Positions 42,438 through 51,969 of a stretch of 64,000 nt of DNA are shown piece by piece (position 1 is the stretch's first letter; every line of letters starts with the position of its first letter). This DNA comes from Chitinophaga sp. CF418 (GTDB taxonomy: Bacteria > Bacteroidota > Bacteroidia > Chitinophagales > Chitinophagaceae). The translations under genes were made by a program, and so were the position numbers. The notes under the pieces are model-generated. The model had not been told where the DNA came from. It saw only the letters and a program-made list of their open reading frames with translations, and did no database searches. The stretch covers positions 124,001 to 188,000 of the forward strand of contig NZ_FRCN01000007.1 of the NCBI RefSeq assembly GCF_900142925.1, in the 5' to 3' direction.

Positions 42438-42641
42438 TTAAACTGTAGTATATCGGTACCCTGGTTTAAATTTAACCCGGACATGCCCCAGGATCTGGTT
42501 ACTGCCTAATGGGGGTGGTACAAACTTAGCAGTTAGAATAGCATCGATGTTTGTTTCTACAAGTTTGACATACTGGTAAGGATTCAATATTCTTTCTTCG
42601 TCGAATTTGGATTTAAATTGTGCAGGTTTGAACATCATCAT
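42438..42641 (-). CDS. Small soluble hypothetical protein paired with the membrane protein
   Basis: 67 residues if it starts at the first of three consecutive ATGs (42641); a TTG 27 bases upstream is also in frame. MMMFKPAQFKSKFDEER, then LNPYQYVKLVETNIDAILTA and a basic FKPGYRYTTV end. No motif. Together with the downstream gene it forms a two-gene unit. Confidence 0.55.
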   Translation of the reverse strand: MMMFKPAQFKSKFDEERILNPYQYVKLVETNIDAILTAKFVPPPLGSNQILGHVRVKFKPGYRYTTV

Positions 42642-42668
42642 GTTGTTGCTTTGTTTATGAGTTGTCAA

Positions 42669-42983
42669 TAATGTTTAAATTCTTTTTAATGCAGGAACTG
42701 TATAAATAGCCGCATTACTGGGTTTGTAAAGTGATCTGAACGCGAAACAACAACAATAATCTCGTAGAGAAAGAAAGGCCTATGCTGCCTGTTACAATGG
42801 ATATGTTTTAAACACTTACATGCCTCTCAAACAACACAAATATACACAATCCCCTCAGAGATTTCGTTAACTCCAAGTTAATAAAACCCACCTTCCACTC
42901 ACTTTAACGCCTATATAAAATGAGATAGCCTCTGACTGCATTCAAATGCTGTCAGAGGCTGCCTTTTTTTGTTGAACCGTCGC
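42669..42983. other. Intergenic region
   Basis: 315 bases. On minus a TATATTTG box (42837-42844) may serve the 42438 gene pair; a long hairpin is at 42927-42960. No gene seen. Confidence 0.5.
42927..42970. terminator. Long hairpin terminator
   Basis: AGCCTCTGAC then GCATT pairs with AATGC then GTCAGAGGCT, about 15 pairs with a 2-base loop, with seven T's on the plus strand. It sits just beyond the stop of the minus-strand esterase gene. Confidence 0.65.
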
Positions 42984-44012
42984 TTATTTCAGGTAAACTT
43001 TCAATTCATTTCCTGCCTGCAACATAGCTGAACGTGTGGTCGGAGTGTTTGCGATAGGATTCAGCAGACCATAATCATGGATGGCGCCGTTGTATCTTAC
43101 CATTGTAACCGTCACACCTGCAGCATCCATTTTGCGGGCATATGCTTCGCCTTCATCACGCAGTACATCGTTTTCGGCAGTCTGCACCAGTGCTGGAGGT
43201 AAGCCTTTCAGCTGTTCCAGTGTTGCCTGTAACGGTGAAGCATAAATTTCTTTTCTCGCTGCCTGGTCTGTTGTATAATTATCCCAGAACCATTTCATCA
43301 TATTTTTAGTCAGGAAACGCTGTTCTGCGTACTGGTTGTAGGAACCTGTCTCAAAGTTAGCGTCTGTCACAGGCCATAAGAGTATCTGAAGTTTAATAGC
43401 AGGACCATTTTTATCTTTCGCCATGAGCGCTACTACAGCTGCCATATTTCCACCAACGCTGTTACCTGCTACTGCCAGGCGTTTTCCATCTACATTGATT
43501 TCTTTACCATTGGCTGCTACCCATTTAGTGGCTGCATAAGCCTGATTGATCGCTACCGGATAGTGCGCTTCCGGAGAAGGTGTATAGTCAACGAATACTG
43601 CTGCTGCTCCGGATGTTACTACCAGGTCACGTACCAGTCGCTGGTGAGTTGGAAAATCACCTAACACCCATCCGCCACCGTGGAAGAACATAAACACAGG
43701 CAATACACCTTTAGCGCCTTCCGGGCGAACGATATGCAGCTTTACGGTCTGTCCGTCCTGTGTAATTGTCTTTTCACTTACTGTAATACCGGAAATATCC
43801 ACTTTCACGCTCGATTGTGCGCCAACTAATACTGCACGGGCATCTTTAGGAGATAATGTTTCCAGCGGTGCGCCACCACTGTTATTTAAGGCATGGAGAA
43901 ACGCCTTGGTATGACTGTCAATGTTAGGATCGTTGTCTGGATTTACATTCTGTGCCATTGCGCCTATACTTAGTAAAGTTGATGCAGCGAGTGAAAGTAT
44001 TTGCTTTTTCAT
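42984..44012 (-). CDS. Secreted alpha/beta hydrolase, hormone-sensitive-lipase type esterase
   Basis: 342 residues with a signal peptide (MKKQILSLAASTLLSIGAMA). Oxyanion motif HGGGW (111-115), nucleophile Ser185 in GNSVGG, Asp282 in AENDVL and His312 in GAIHDYG. Periplasmic carboxylesterase, natural substrate unknown. The AraC gene 88 bases upstream on the same strand is a likely regulator. Confidence 0.9.
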   Translation of the reverse strand: MKKQILSLAASTLLSIGAMAQNVNPDNDPNIDSHTKAFLHALNNSGGAPLETLSPKDARAVLVGAQSSVKVDISGITVSEKTITQDGQTVKLHIVRPEGAKGVLPVFMFFHGGGWVLGDFPTHQRLVRDLVVTSGAAAVFVDYTPSPEAHYPVAINQAYAATKWVAANGKEINVDGKRLAVAGNSVGGNMAAVVALMAKDKNGPAIKLQILLWPVTDANFETGSYNQYAEQRFLTKNMMKWFWDNYTTDQAARKEIYASPLQATLEQLKGLPPALVQTAENDVLRDEGEAYARKMDAAGVTVTMVRYNGAIHDYGLLNPIANTPTTRSAMLQAGNELKVYLK

Positions 44013-44052
44013 TTTGTGTGTCGTTGAATGTGATTGTTTTAATTTGATAACA

Positions 44053-44060
44053 CAAAGCTA
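44053..44060 (-). promoter_or_regulatory. -7 promoter element of the esterase
   Basis: Minus-strand TAGCTTTG (TAnnTTTG) 41 bases before the esterase ATG. Confidence 0.45.
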
Positions 44061-44100
44061 CTGCAGCAGACAAAGGGGAACAATGCACGAATGACGACAC

Positions 44101-44949
44101 TTATTGTACTTTTTCCCCCTCGGCGTATTTTTTTCGGAAAAGAAGGGGGGAGGCGTCCACCTGGTTGGTAAAAAGGCGCACAAAATAGGCCGGATCTTCA
44201 TATCCCAGCTTGTAACCGATCTCTTTTACACTGAGATCTGTATGTATCAATAGCCTTTTGGCTTCCAGGATAATACGCTCCTTAATAATATCATTGGGGC
44301 TTTTCGAACTATGCCTCGAAATCCTTTTACTCAGCGCTTTCGGAGTGATATTTAATAAGTTGGCATAATCGGCCACATTATGATGAGTAGTATAATGCGC
44401 TTCCACCAGCTGACTGAATTTCCTGATAAACTCCACCTCCTGCGCTATCCCGCTATCTGCCAGATCATGTGCTTTCTTCCACATACGGGTAGAACGTATA
44501 ATAAGTTGCTTCAGGAAAATACGGATCATCTCTTCCATATTACTTTCCTCATTGACCGCTTCAAGCTTTATTTCCTGTATCAGATGCCTGGTTTGCCGGG
44601 AGGTTTCCTCATCCAGGTATACCACAGGTATTTCATACACATTATTATATAATAGGCCATCACAGGCTACTTCCTTGTCGTGAATCTGCACACAATAGAA
44701 ATCGCGGTTGTAATATAATAAGGTCCCCTTACCGGAGAATTTATACCACTGACCATCCTTTATAAAGAACAGCGCATCCTGTTCCAGTCTGTATTCCCGG
44801 AAATCCACCATTACCTCGGCGCCCGCTTCAATAAAAAGGATCTTAATGAAGGGACTATAATCGTCGTGCCTGATATCGTCGGCAGTACCTGCGTCAAAAT
44901 CAAGACATCCTATCGTCTTGGAAAAGAAATGTTTCAGCAAATGTTCCAT
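44101..44949 (-). CDS. AraC-family transcriptional regulator
   Basis: 282 residues. N-terminal cupin-like sensing part (1-150); C-terminal AraC HTH pair (NVADYANLLNITPKALSKRI and LSVKEIGYKLGYEDPAYFVR, DASPLLFRKKY end). It has a -7 box TAAATTTG (44954-44961, minus) only 4 bases from its ATG. Probably controls the downstream esterase. Confidence 0.88.
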   Translation of the reverse strand: MEHLLKHFFSKTIGCLDFDAGTADDIRHDDYSPFIKILFIEAGAEVMVDFREYRLEQDALFFIKDGQWYKFSGKGTLLYYNRDFYCVQIHDKEVACDGLLYNNVYEIPVVYLDEETSRQTRHLIQEIKLEAVNEESNMEEMIRIFLKQLIIRSTRMWKKAHDLADSGIAQEVEFIRKFSQLVEAHYTTHHNVADYANLLNITPKALSKRISRHSSKSPNDIIKERIILEAKRLLIHTDLSVKEIGYKLGYEDPAYFVRLFTNQVDASPLLFRKKYAEGEKVQ

Positions 44950-45071
44950 GCTGCAAATTTATGCCCTTTTTTAATCTCTGTTATAAACAAAGCCCAGCCT
45001 GGTGGTATGAACTTGCATAACCCTTATCTTCGTTGCGTAAGTAAATACGCAATTGAACCAAGCCGATTATT

Positions 45072-45851
45072 ATGAAGATAGCTACTTATAATGTCAATGG
45101 CGTCAACGGACGCTTGCCTGTCTTACTCCGCTGGCTGGAAGAGACGGCGCCGGATGTTGTCTGCTTACAGGAGCTGAAAGCTCCGCAGGAGAAATTCCCT
45201 GAAGCTGCCATAAAAGATGCCGGCTATAGTGCCATCTGGCATGGACAGAAAAGTTGGAATGGTGTTGCCATCCTGAGCCGTAATGCACAGGTGGAAGAGG
45301 TGAGACGTGCACTGCCAGGCGATCCGGAAGATACGCATAGCCGCTATATCGAAGCGGTGATCAACGGCGACTTCCTGCTGGGTTGCCTGTATCTGCCTAA
45401 TGGTAATCCTGTACCAGGACTTAAATTTGACTATAAGCTCAATTGGTTCAAACGCCTGACAGCACATTCAAAAGAACTGCTGTCTAAAGATTTTCCTGTA
45501 ATACTCACAGGCGATTATAACGTCATTCCCACCGAAAAGGACGTTTATAAACCAGAACGCTGGGTAGACGATGCCCTGTTCAGACCAGAAACACGGGCTG
45601 CTTTCCAGGAATTGGTGGCACAAGGCTGGACAGATGCTATCCGCAAACTGTATCCGGATGAGAAGATCTATACTTTCTGGGATTATTTCAGGAATGCCTA
45701 CGGCCGTGATGCCGGTTTGCGTATTGATCACTTCCTGCTGAGCGCTCATTTCGATAAACGCCTGAAGGCTGCCGGAGTTGACCGTCATGTACGGGGCTGG
45801 GAAAAGTCAAGCGACCATGCGCCTGTATGGATCGAAATAACAGGAAAATAA
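45072..45851 (+). CDS. xth: Exodeoxyribonuclease III
   Basis: 259 residues. KIATYNVNGVNGRL start, CLQELK (metal Glu), GDYNVIP, and SSDHAPV C-terminal His: the exonuclease III AP-endonuclease family. Repairs abasic sites. Ends one base from the convergent lipocalin-like gene. Confidence 0.95.
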   Translation: MKIATYNVNGVNGRLPVLLRWLEETAPDVVCLQELKAPQEKFPEAAIKDAGYSAIWHGQKSWNGVAILSRNAQVEEVRRALPGDPEDTHSRYIEAVINGDFLLGCLYLPNGNPVPGLKFDYKLNWFKRLTAHSKELLSKDFPVILTGDYNVIPTEKDVYKPERWVDDALFRPETRAAFQELVAQGWTDAIRKLYPDEKIYTFWDYFRNAYGRDAGLRIDHFLLSAHFDKRLKAAGVDRHVRGWEKSSDHAPVWIEITGK

Positions 45852-45852
45852 C

Positions 45853-46254
45853 CTATTTTTTAATGGGCAACATATGTATTTCCAACAGGACGCCTTCCGG
45901 GTCCTTATAACCAACCACGAACTGATCCTGGTCCAGTTTTATGACCTGGTACAGGGTCTGTTCCCTGGTTTGCTTATCTGTGATGGTTAACAGTTTTTTA
46001 GTAGGATCATATTGCCAGTTGCCATTCTCTTTTTTCCCATTTTCAATAGATAACACACGATTGTCTTTATAAAAGATCATTCTGTCTTCCTGCTGTTTGG
46101 CAGAAGGCGTCTGCTTTTTACTATTATCTCCATAATACGCTAACCGCCACTCTTTTGAAATCATATCAGCAAAAGTAGTTTCCTTATTTTGTCCATGGCT
46201 TTGTACCATGGAGGAGAATAGTGAAGCAAGCAACAGGAAGAAAGGCCTTTTCAT
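45853..46254 (-). CDS. Lipocalin-like secreted protein
   Basis: 133 residues. Signal peptide (FFLLLASLFSSMVQSHG). Then SKEWRLAYYGDNSK, MIFYKDNRVLSIENGKKENG and WQYDPTKKLLTITD, the strand pattern of Bacteroidota lipocalin-like (DUF4923/5004-type) proteins. Function unknown. Confidence 0.65.
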   Translation of the reverse strand: MKRPFFLLLASLFSSMVQSHGQNKETTFADMISKEWRLAYYGDNSKKQTPSAKQQEDRMIFYKDNRVLSIENGKKENGNWQYDPTKKLLTITDKQTREQTLYQVIKLDQDQFVVGYKDPEGVLLEIHMLPIKK

Positions 46255-46323
46255 GGATCGTATTTTGATGAATTTACTATTATCTCTGCATATATCCTGC
46301 CAATCCGGGAGTCGCTATCAGCG

Positions 46324-49300
46324 TTACCTGAAATTTCTTGCTTCCGGAAGCCTGATCTCCTCCGTATTTTCCTGACCCTGAGAAGCTTGTTCATCCATGT
46401 CAAAAAGTGTATTTTCTGCGGATTGCTGCGAGCCGGTTATATCTTCCTCCTTTATTGCAGTCAGCTGATGCAATAACCTTGTCAGATTGTGACAGCGCTT
46501 TACAACAACATGTATCACTTCCCCTTCACGCTGTACTTTACCTTCCACCATCAGTAGTTTGGATTGCAGGATCTCTTTCCTGAATTGCTGGTAGAGCTTT
46601 TGGAACACTACCAGGTTAGCATGTCCTGTCTCATCTTCAATAGTAATAAAACAGATTCCACTGGCAGTTCCCGGACGTTGCCGTACCAGTACAAGCCCTG
46701 CTACCATCACCGGCATTCCATCGCTCATGTTGTCCAGCTCATTGATGGACCGGATATGCAGCATGCTGAGTTTCTCCCTGACAAAACTCACTGGATGGGC
46801 TTTTAAAGATAATGACAGTGCACTGTAATCATGCACCACATGTTCGGAATCTGTCATCTTCGGAAGAGCCACCGGCTTTTCAACCGCACTTTCTGATTGC
46901 CCACCGGTAAACATCCCGATAGGACGATCGCCAAGGGCCGATATTTCCCATAATGCCTGCCGCCGGTCCAATCCTAATGATCTGAAAGCATCGGCATCAG
47001 CCAGTTTTTCAAGGCTAACCTGCGACACGCCTGCCTCCCTCAGAGCCAGTATCGTCGTATAAGGCGTTTTTCTGGCAGATACAAGCACTTCAATCTCATC
47101 CTGCTGTAAACTCCTTACCTGACGAAATCCCAGCCTTAAAGCGCAACATTTATCATCCACCATTTCCTCTAAAGTATTATCCCATAGAGAGTGATTGACA
47201 TCCACCGGCCGGACTACCACACCATGTTTGCGGGCATCGATCACGATCTGTGCAGGTTGATAAAATCCCATAGGCATACTATTCAGTAAAGCACAGGCAA
47301 ATACGTCAGGGTGAAAACACTTGAGATAAGAAGATACATATACCAGTAACGCAAAACTGGCGGCATGACTTTCCGGGAATCCATAACTACCAAACCCTTC
47401 CAGCTGTTTGAAAATACGGCGCGCAAATTCTTCTTTATACCCTCTGTCTCTCATGCCCTCGATCAGTTTCTTTTCAAATTTGCTGACAATGCCCTTTGCC
47501 TTGAATGTAGCCATACTACGACGCAATTCATCCGCTTCTGCCGCCGTAAAACCCGCTGCTACCATAGCGATCTGCATGGCCTGCTCCTGGAAGAGAGGAA
47601 CGCCTAATGTTTTCTCCAGTATCCCTTTTAATGCTGGTGAAGGATAATCCGGGTCTTCTTCTTTATTACGTCTGCGCAGATAAGGATGTACCATACCCCC
47701 TTGTATAGGCCCTGGTCGTACTATGGCAACTTCAATCACCAGGTCATAAAATCTTTCAGGTCTCAAGCGTGGTAGCATAGACTGCTGCGCACGGCTTTCG
47801 ATCTGAAACACACCAATCGTATCTGCATGACTGATCATTTCATATACTTCGGCCTTCTCTGGCGGTATATTGGCCAGTGTGAAATCCTTATTGTGATGTA
47901 CTTTCGCAAGATCGAATGCCTTCCGGATACAGGTCAGCATTCCCAGCGCAAGTACATCTATCTTAAGAAAGCCCAGTGCATCGATATCATCCTTGTTCCA
48001 CTCAATACAGGTCCTGTCTTCCATACGCGCATTCAGAATAGGGCAGAGATCAGAAAGCTTATCCTGCGTAATAACAAAGCCTCCGGTATGCTGTCCCAGC
48101 TGACGGGGGAAACCTACCATTTGTTCCGTCAGTTCCATTACTTTTTTGAGATGATGATCATTGGTATCTAATCCCTGTTCTGCAACACGTTGTTCACTAA
48201 ACTCTTCATCCGAATGATGCCAGATAGAGGACGATAAGCGGTTGATAGTATCTACCGATAATCCCATCGCTTTCCCTACGTCCCTGATAGCGCCTTTGTG
48301 GTGCTGTTGCGTGACAGTAGCGACGATAGCAGCGCGGTCACGGCCATATTTGTTATAGATGTATTGCATGACTTCCTCCCTGCGTTCATGCTCAAAGTCA
48401 ACATCAATATCAGGTGGTTCATTCCGTGCGGAAGAAATGAACCGTTCAAACAACAGATCTATTTGTGTCGGATCTACTGAAGTAATGCCAAGACAGTAAC
48501 AAACAGTGGAATTAGCCGCAGAACCACGTCCCTGGCAAAGAATTTTCTGCTTTCTGGCGAAACGCACAATATCATGCACTGTCAGGAAATAAGAAGCATA
48601 ATTCATCTCTTCAATAAACGATAGTTCATGACGGATGGCAGTTGAGATCTTTTCAGGGATATCTTCTCCAAATCGCTCCCTGGCGCCCTCCCAGGCAAGA
48701 TGCGTCAGCTCTTCCTGGGGCGTACGTCCTTCAGTAGTAAGCTCCTGCGGATAAACATATTTTAAACTATCCAATGAGAACTGGCATGCCTGGGCTATCT
48801 CCTGTGTACGCTTGATCGCATCGGGATACTGACGGAACAGGCGATGCATTTCAGTAATAGGTTTCAGATACCTTTCTGCATTCTGATGCAGCCGGAATCC
48901 TGCATTGTAGATAGTGCATTTTTCACGGGTGCAGGTCAGTATATCCTGCAACTGCCGCCGCTCCGGATGATGATAATGTACATCATTGGTGGCTATCAGT
49001 GGAATGTGAAACCTTGCTGATAACTGTGCAAGCTGATATATTCTCTTCTGATCATCTCCAAGATAAGAACGTGTCGCTGCGAGATACAGCTGTGATCCTA
49101 AATGTTTGCCATATTCCTTCAATGCCTCCTTGAACGGCGTCTCAAAATCAAAAGATGTTGTCAGCTGATCTGGTGGAACTGCAATGAATTTCATCCCTTC
49201 CGCATGTTCATACACGTCTTTTTTATACAGATGACAATCGCCTTTTTCTGCACGCAGATTCCCCTTTGTCAGCAGTCCGCAAAGCCGGCTGTATGCAGCT

Positions 49301-49545
49301 TTATCCGTCGGATAAGCCAGCAGGCTGGGACCATCCATCAAATCGAGCCGGCAACCGACAATAATACGCATATCCTTCTTTTTGGCGGCAACATGAGCAC
49401 GCACGATACCTGCCAGTGTATTACGGTCGGTAATAGCGATCTCCTTATATCTATAGGCTGCTGCCTGCTCCACAAGCTCCTCCGGATGAGAAGCACCCCG
49501 TAAGAAGCTGAAATTACTTGTAACCTGCAGATCAATGTAATTCAT
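46324..49545 (-). CDS. dnaE2: Error-prone DNA polymerase DnaE2/ImuC
   Basis: 1073 residues, the length of DnaE2 rather than DnaE1. PHP domain at the start (SNFSFLRGASHPEELV), polymerase catalytic NEPPDIDVDFEHERREE, LFQEQAMQIA, and an OB domain late (GMPVMVAGLVLVRQRPGT). Third gene of the imuA-imuB-dnaE2 mutasome, 15 bases after imuB. Translesion synthesis and induced mutagenesis after DNA damage. Confidence 0.96.
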   Translation of the reverse strand: MNYIDLQVTSNFSFLRGASHPEELVEQAAAYRYKEIAITDRNTLAGIVRAHVAAKKKDMRIIVGCRLDLMDGPSLLAYPTDKAAYSRLCGLLTKGNLRAEKGDCHLYKKDVYEHAEGMKFIAVPPDQLTTSFDFETPFKEALKEYGKHLGSQLYLAATRSYLGDDQKRIYQLAQLSARFHIPLIATNDVHYHHPERRQLQDILTCTREKCTIYNAGFRLHQNAERYLKPITEMHRLFRQYPDAIKRTQEIAQACQFSLDSLKYVYPQELTTEGRTPQEELTHLAWEGARERFGEDIPEKISTAIRHELSFIEEMNYASYFLTVHDIVRFARKQKILCQGRGSAANSTVCYCLGITSVDPTQIDLLFERFISSARNEPPDIDVDFEHERREEVMQYIYNKYGRDRAAIVATVTQQHHKGAIRDVGKAMGLSVDTINRLSSSIWHHSDEEFSEQRVAEQGLDTNDHHLKKVMELTEQMVGFPRQLGQHTGGFVITQDKLSDLCPILNARMEDRTCIEWNKDDIDALGFLKIDVLALGMLTCIRKAFDLAKVHHNKDFTLANIPPEKAEVYEMISHADTIGVFQIESRAQQSMLPRLRPERFYDLVIEVAIVRPGPIQGGMVHPYLRRRNKEEDPDYPSPALKGILEKTLGVPLFQEQAMQIAMVAAGFTAAEADELRRSMATFKAKGIVSKFEKKLIEGMRDRGYKEEFARRIFKQLEGFGSYGFPESHAASFALLVYVSSYLKCFHPDVFACALLNSMPMGFYQPAQIVIDARKHGVVVRPVDVNHSLWDNTLEEMVDDKCCALRLGFRQVRSLQQDEIEVLVSARKTPYTTILALREAGVSQVSLEKLADADAFRSLGLDRRQALWEISALGDRPIGMFTGGQSESAVEKPVALPKMTDSEHVVHDYSALSLSLKAHPVSFVREKLSMLHIRSINELDNMSDGMPVMVAGLVLVRQRPGTASGICFITIEDETGHANLVVFQKLYQQFRKEILQSKLLMVEGKVQREGEVIHVVVKRCHNLTRLLHQLTAIKEEDITGSQQSAENTLFDMDEQASQGQENTEEIRLPEARNFR

Positions 49546-49560
49546 ACAACATCACTTTAA

Positions 49561-51060
49561 CTATGCAAAAAAGCCATGAATAAACCATTGGGACTGATCC
49601 CCGGAATAATGCCCTGATCTGAACAGCCAGTATCGTTGTCCATCTGCATCTTCCACGTTATAATAGTCCCTGTGTTCTCCGCCATCCAGCCACCATTCGC
49701 GTTCTATCCGCTCCGGCCCATCCGCTTTCCTGATCTCATGTAGTTTGCCTTTGTAGCGGAATAACATGGGCGGATAATCCGGTATCGGCGCCGTCACCTC
49801 GATGGGTTCAGGTTTTGACAACAGCTGCACCGGCCGGGGTTTATCTGTCCGCCAGGCAGTAGCTGGCTTGTCATCAAGCGAAGTAGCCGTTTTGAACGAC
49901 CGCTCAGGCCAGTAATGTTCGGCAGGCAGATAACGGCGGATGCAGTCTTCCCCGATCTTACCTGCCAGCCGGTCCAGCAGTTCTGCCACCGCAGGCGTCT
50001 TTAACCCCGGATTGCCTATCCATAAAACTTCCTGTGACGGCGATACATCTTCAACCTTTGATGCTTCCAGCGTGAATAGCTCAATACCCAATGCGGGTTC
50101 TATAGTGGGTATCTTCAGCTCAAATAACCTGAAAAGGTGCTGCGGATGATGCGAAGCATGACTTGTCCCGATCTCAGCCTGCACCATCCTGTTATCTACG
50201 CGGTACCCTTTGAGGATGGCGGTACGAAGCCCTTTCCCTTCTTTCTGCAGACGCAGACAAAGCTGTTCCAGTAATACGTTTATTGCTATTTCGATGCCAG
50301 GAGCGGTACGGATAGGTTCCAGGCAGGGTAGGCGTTCTTCATAAGGAGGTACCGGATGAAGCGGTTCAATCGCTTCTATTTCATATCCCAATGCCTGTCC
50401 AAGCCGTAGTAACAATTGCGGCCCGAAACGTCTGCGTAACACAGATGCTGGCATATTCATGAAACTACCGATCTGGTGTAATCCCAGTTTCTGCAAGCGG
50501 GCAAGGATCTCTTCTTCCAGGCGTAAAGCGGCAGGAGGTAGGAGCATCAGCGCATTGCGCTGTCCTTCGCTGTCAATAATGGGAGTTATTTTTCCATAAC
50601 GGGAAATCGCCCAGGCTGTTCCAATGGTATCTGCCATAGCGCCACGTACATCATAACCGATGGCGCGGATTTTTGTAATGATCTCTTTCAGATAAGGCCG
50701 TTCTCCTCCCCAGAGATGCGTACAACCGCTTACATCCAGGATGAGACCATCCGGCAGATCTATTCCCACAACAGGTGTATAACGTATGCACCATTCACCC
50801 AATGCCTTCAGTAATTGAGCCGCACGTTCCGGCTCATCATCAAATACCTCCAGGGAGGAAACGATCGCTTTGGCATCTGCCAGTGGCATACCGGGTCTGA
50901 TACCTTGCGTTGCTGCTGCCGGACTGGCCGAAGTGATCACCATCCTGTTATGAACAGGAGCGGCCAGCACGAAGGGCTTGTTCTGTAGCCCCGGCTGCCG
51001 GCGTACATGCCAGTCGGTCAGCAGATGACGGAACCATATCGACATAAAACGTCTGGACAT
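49561..51060 (-). CDS. imuB: ImuB, inactive Y-family polymerase homologue
   Basis: 499 residues from the ATG at 51060 (MSRRFMSIWFRHLLTDWHV), overlapping the imuA stop by one base (TGATG); a frame to 51141 is open but lies inside imuA. Y-family fold with RPGMPLADAKAIV and LILDVSGCTHLWGGE, but the first catalytic D-x-D position reads FRHLLTD, as in other ImuB proteins that lack polymerase activity. It bridges the sliding clamp, ImuA and DnaE2. Confidence 0.93.
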   Translation of the reverse strand: MSRRFMSIWFRHLLTDWHVRRQPGLQNKPFVLAAPVHNRMVITSASPAAATQGIRPGMPLADAKAIVSSLEVFDDEPERAAQLLKALGEWCIRYTPVVGIDLPDGLILDVSGCTHLWGGERPYLKEIITKIRAIGYDVRGAMADTIGTAWAISRYGKITPIIDSEGQRNALMLLPPAALRLEEEILARLQKLGLHQIGSFMNMPASVLRRRFGPQLLLRLGQALGYEIEAIEPLHPVPPYEERLPCLEPIRTAPGIEIAINVLLEQLCLRLQKEGKGLRTAILKGYRVDNRMVQAEIGTSHASHHPQHLFRLFELKIPTIEPALGIELFTLEASKVEDVSPSQEVLWIGNPGLKTPAVAELLDRLAGKIGEDCIRRYLPAEHYWPERSFKTATSLDDKPATAWRTDKPRPVQLLSKPEPIEVTAPIPDYPPMLFRYKGKLHEIRKADGPERIEREWWLDGGEHRDYYNVEDADGQRYWLFRSGHYSGDQSQWFIHGFFA

Positions 51061-51797
51061 CACCCCACTTTTAATTGCCGCCCCGGTATAATGACGGTAG
51101 CAGCATCGCCTGAAATAACCACACATTTCCCTTCCGCCCATTCCATCTTCCAGGTACCGGGACGTCCATTACGTACCTTTAGCAGGTCCACGTTCCAGCG
51201 GGGAAAACCAAGGCCCGGCATACCCTCTTCCAGTTCGCTGGGTAAAGGCGAGATCTTCCACCGGGTCACACAGGCTGTTGTATTTGCACTTCTGGAAGAA
51301 GTACGGAGAATAAAACCTGTCACCTTACTTTGTTCTACTACCAGCTGCAGCCGGCGGGATTGTGTAAAACTGATCTCCGGTACTTCAGCGATCACAGCTG
51401 CAATCCCATTACATTTAAGCGCTTCCTCCAATGTCCAGAGCGCATCTTTTATCCGTTGCATATCAATAAAAATGACCCTGTCCGGTGCTATGCCAAAAGT
51501 TTGTAGGGAAGGAGGAAAAAGCGTCCTTGCCACGCTTATCCAGATACAGACGCCTCCGCGCTGCATCAGATTGCCGGCAAGGGCACTTACAAAACCAGTT
51601 GTTGCAGCAGCATGTTCCTTTGCCGCACAGAGAAATTCATGTATAGCGCCTGTAGGGAAAATACCATTTGGGAAAGCAGTGTTCACAGGGCCCAGGTCTA
51701 TATCAGGTACAGTATCAGTCAGCTTTGACCTGAACCCCTGCATATGAAGGATATCCTTCTGCAATTGTGAAATAATATCTGCTTTTACTCCTGGCAT
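51060..51797 (-). CDS. imuA: ImuA, RecA-like mutasome protein
   Basis: 245 residues from the ATG at 51797 (MPGVKADIISQLQKDIL); a TTG 27 bases upstream is also in frame. RecA-superfamily core similar to SulA/ImuA (GAIHEFLCAAKEHAAATTGF, WISVARTLFPPSLQTFGIAP, VIFIDMQR) without a classical Walker A. First gene of the cassette. Confidence 0.92.
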   Translation of the reverse strand: MPGVKADIISQLQKDILHMQGFRSKLTDTVPDIDLGPVNTAFPNGIFPTGAIHEFLCAAKEHAAATTGFVSALAGNLMQRGGVCIWISVARTLFPPSLQTFGIAPDRVIFIDMQRIKDALWTLEEALKCNGIAAVIAEVPEISFTQSRRLQLVVEQSKVTGFILRTSSRSANTTACVTRWKISPLPSELEEGMPGLGFPRWNVDLLKVRNGRPGTWKMEWAEGKCVVISGDAATVIIPGRQLKVG

Positions 51798-51843
51798 ACC
51801 TGACTGCTGATTGAATACGAACAACTAATTTGTTTAGCAATAT

Positions 51844-51860
51844 TACTAATAAAATTAGTA
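51844..51860. promoter_or_regulatory. Candidate SOS-type operator before imuA
   Basis: TACTAAT-AAA-ATTAGTA, a perfect 7-3-7 palindrome 46 bases before the imuA ATG. A related partial one, CTAA(N5)TTAG-like, lies at 51823-51836. Confidence 0.5.
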
Positions 51861-51969
51861 TTCTGAAAAGGTGTTTTTTACACGCTTAGCAGTTCCGTTG
51901 CTTATAGGAAGATTATCAGTCAATTAAGTATTGTTGCTGGCAGGATGATCGGGTTGCTACTGTAGCTCA

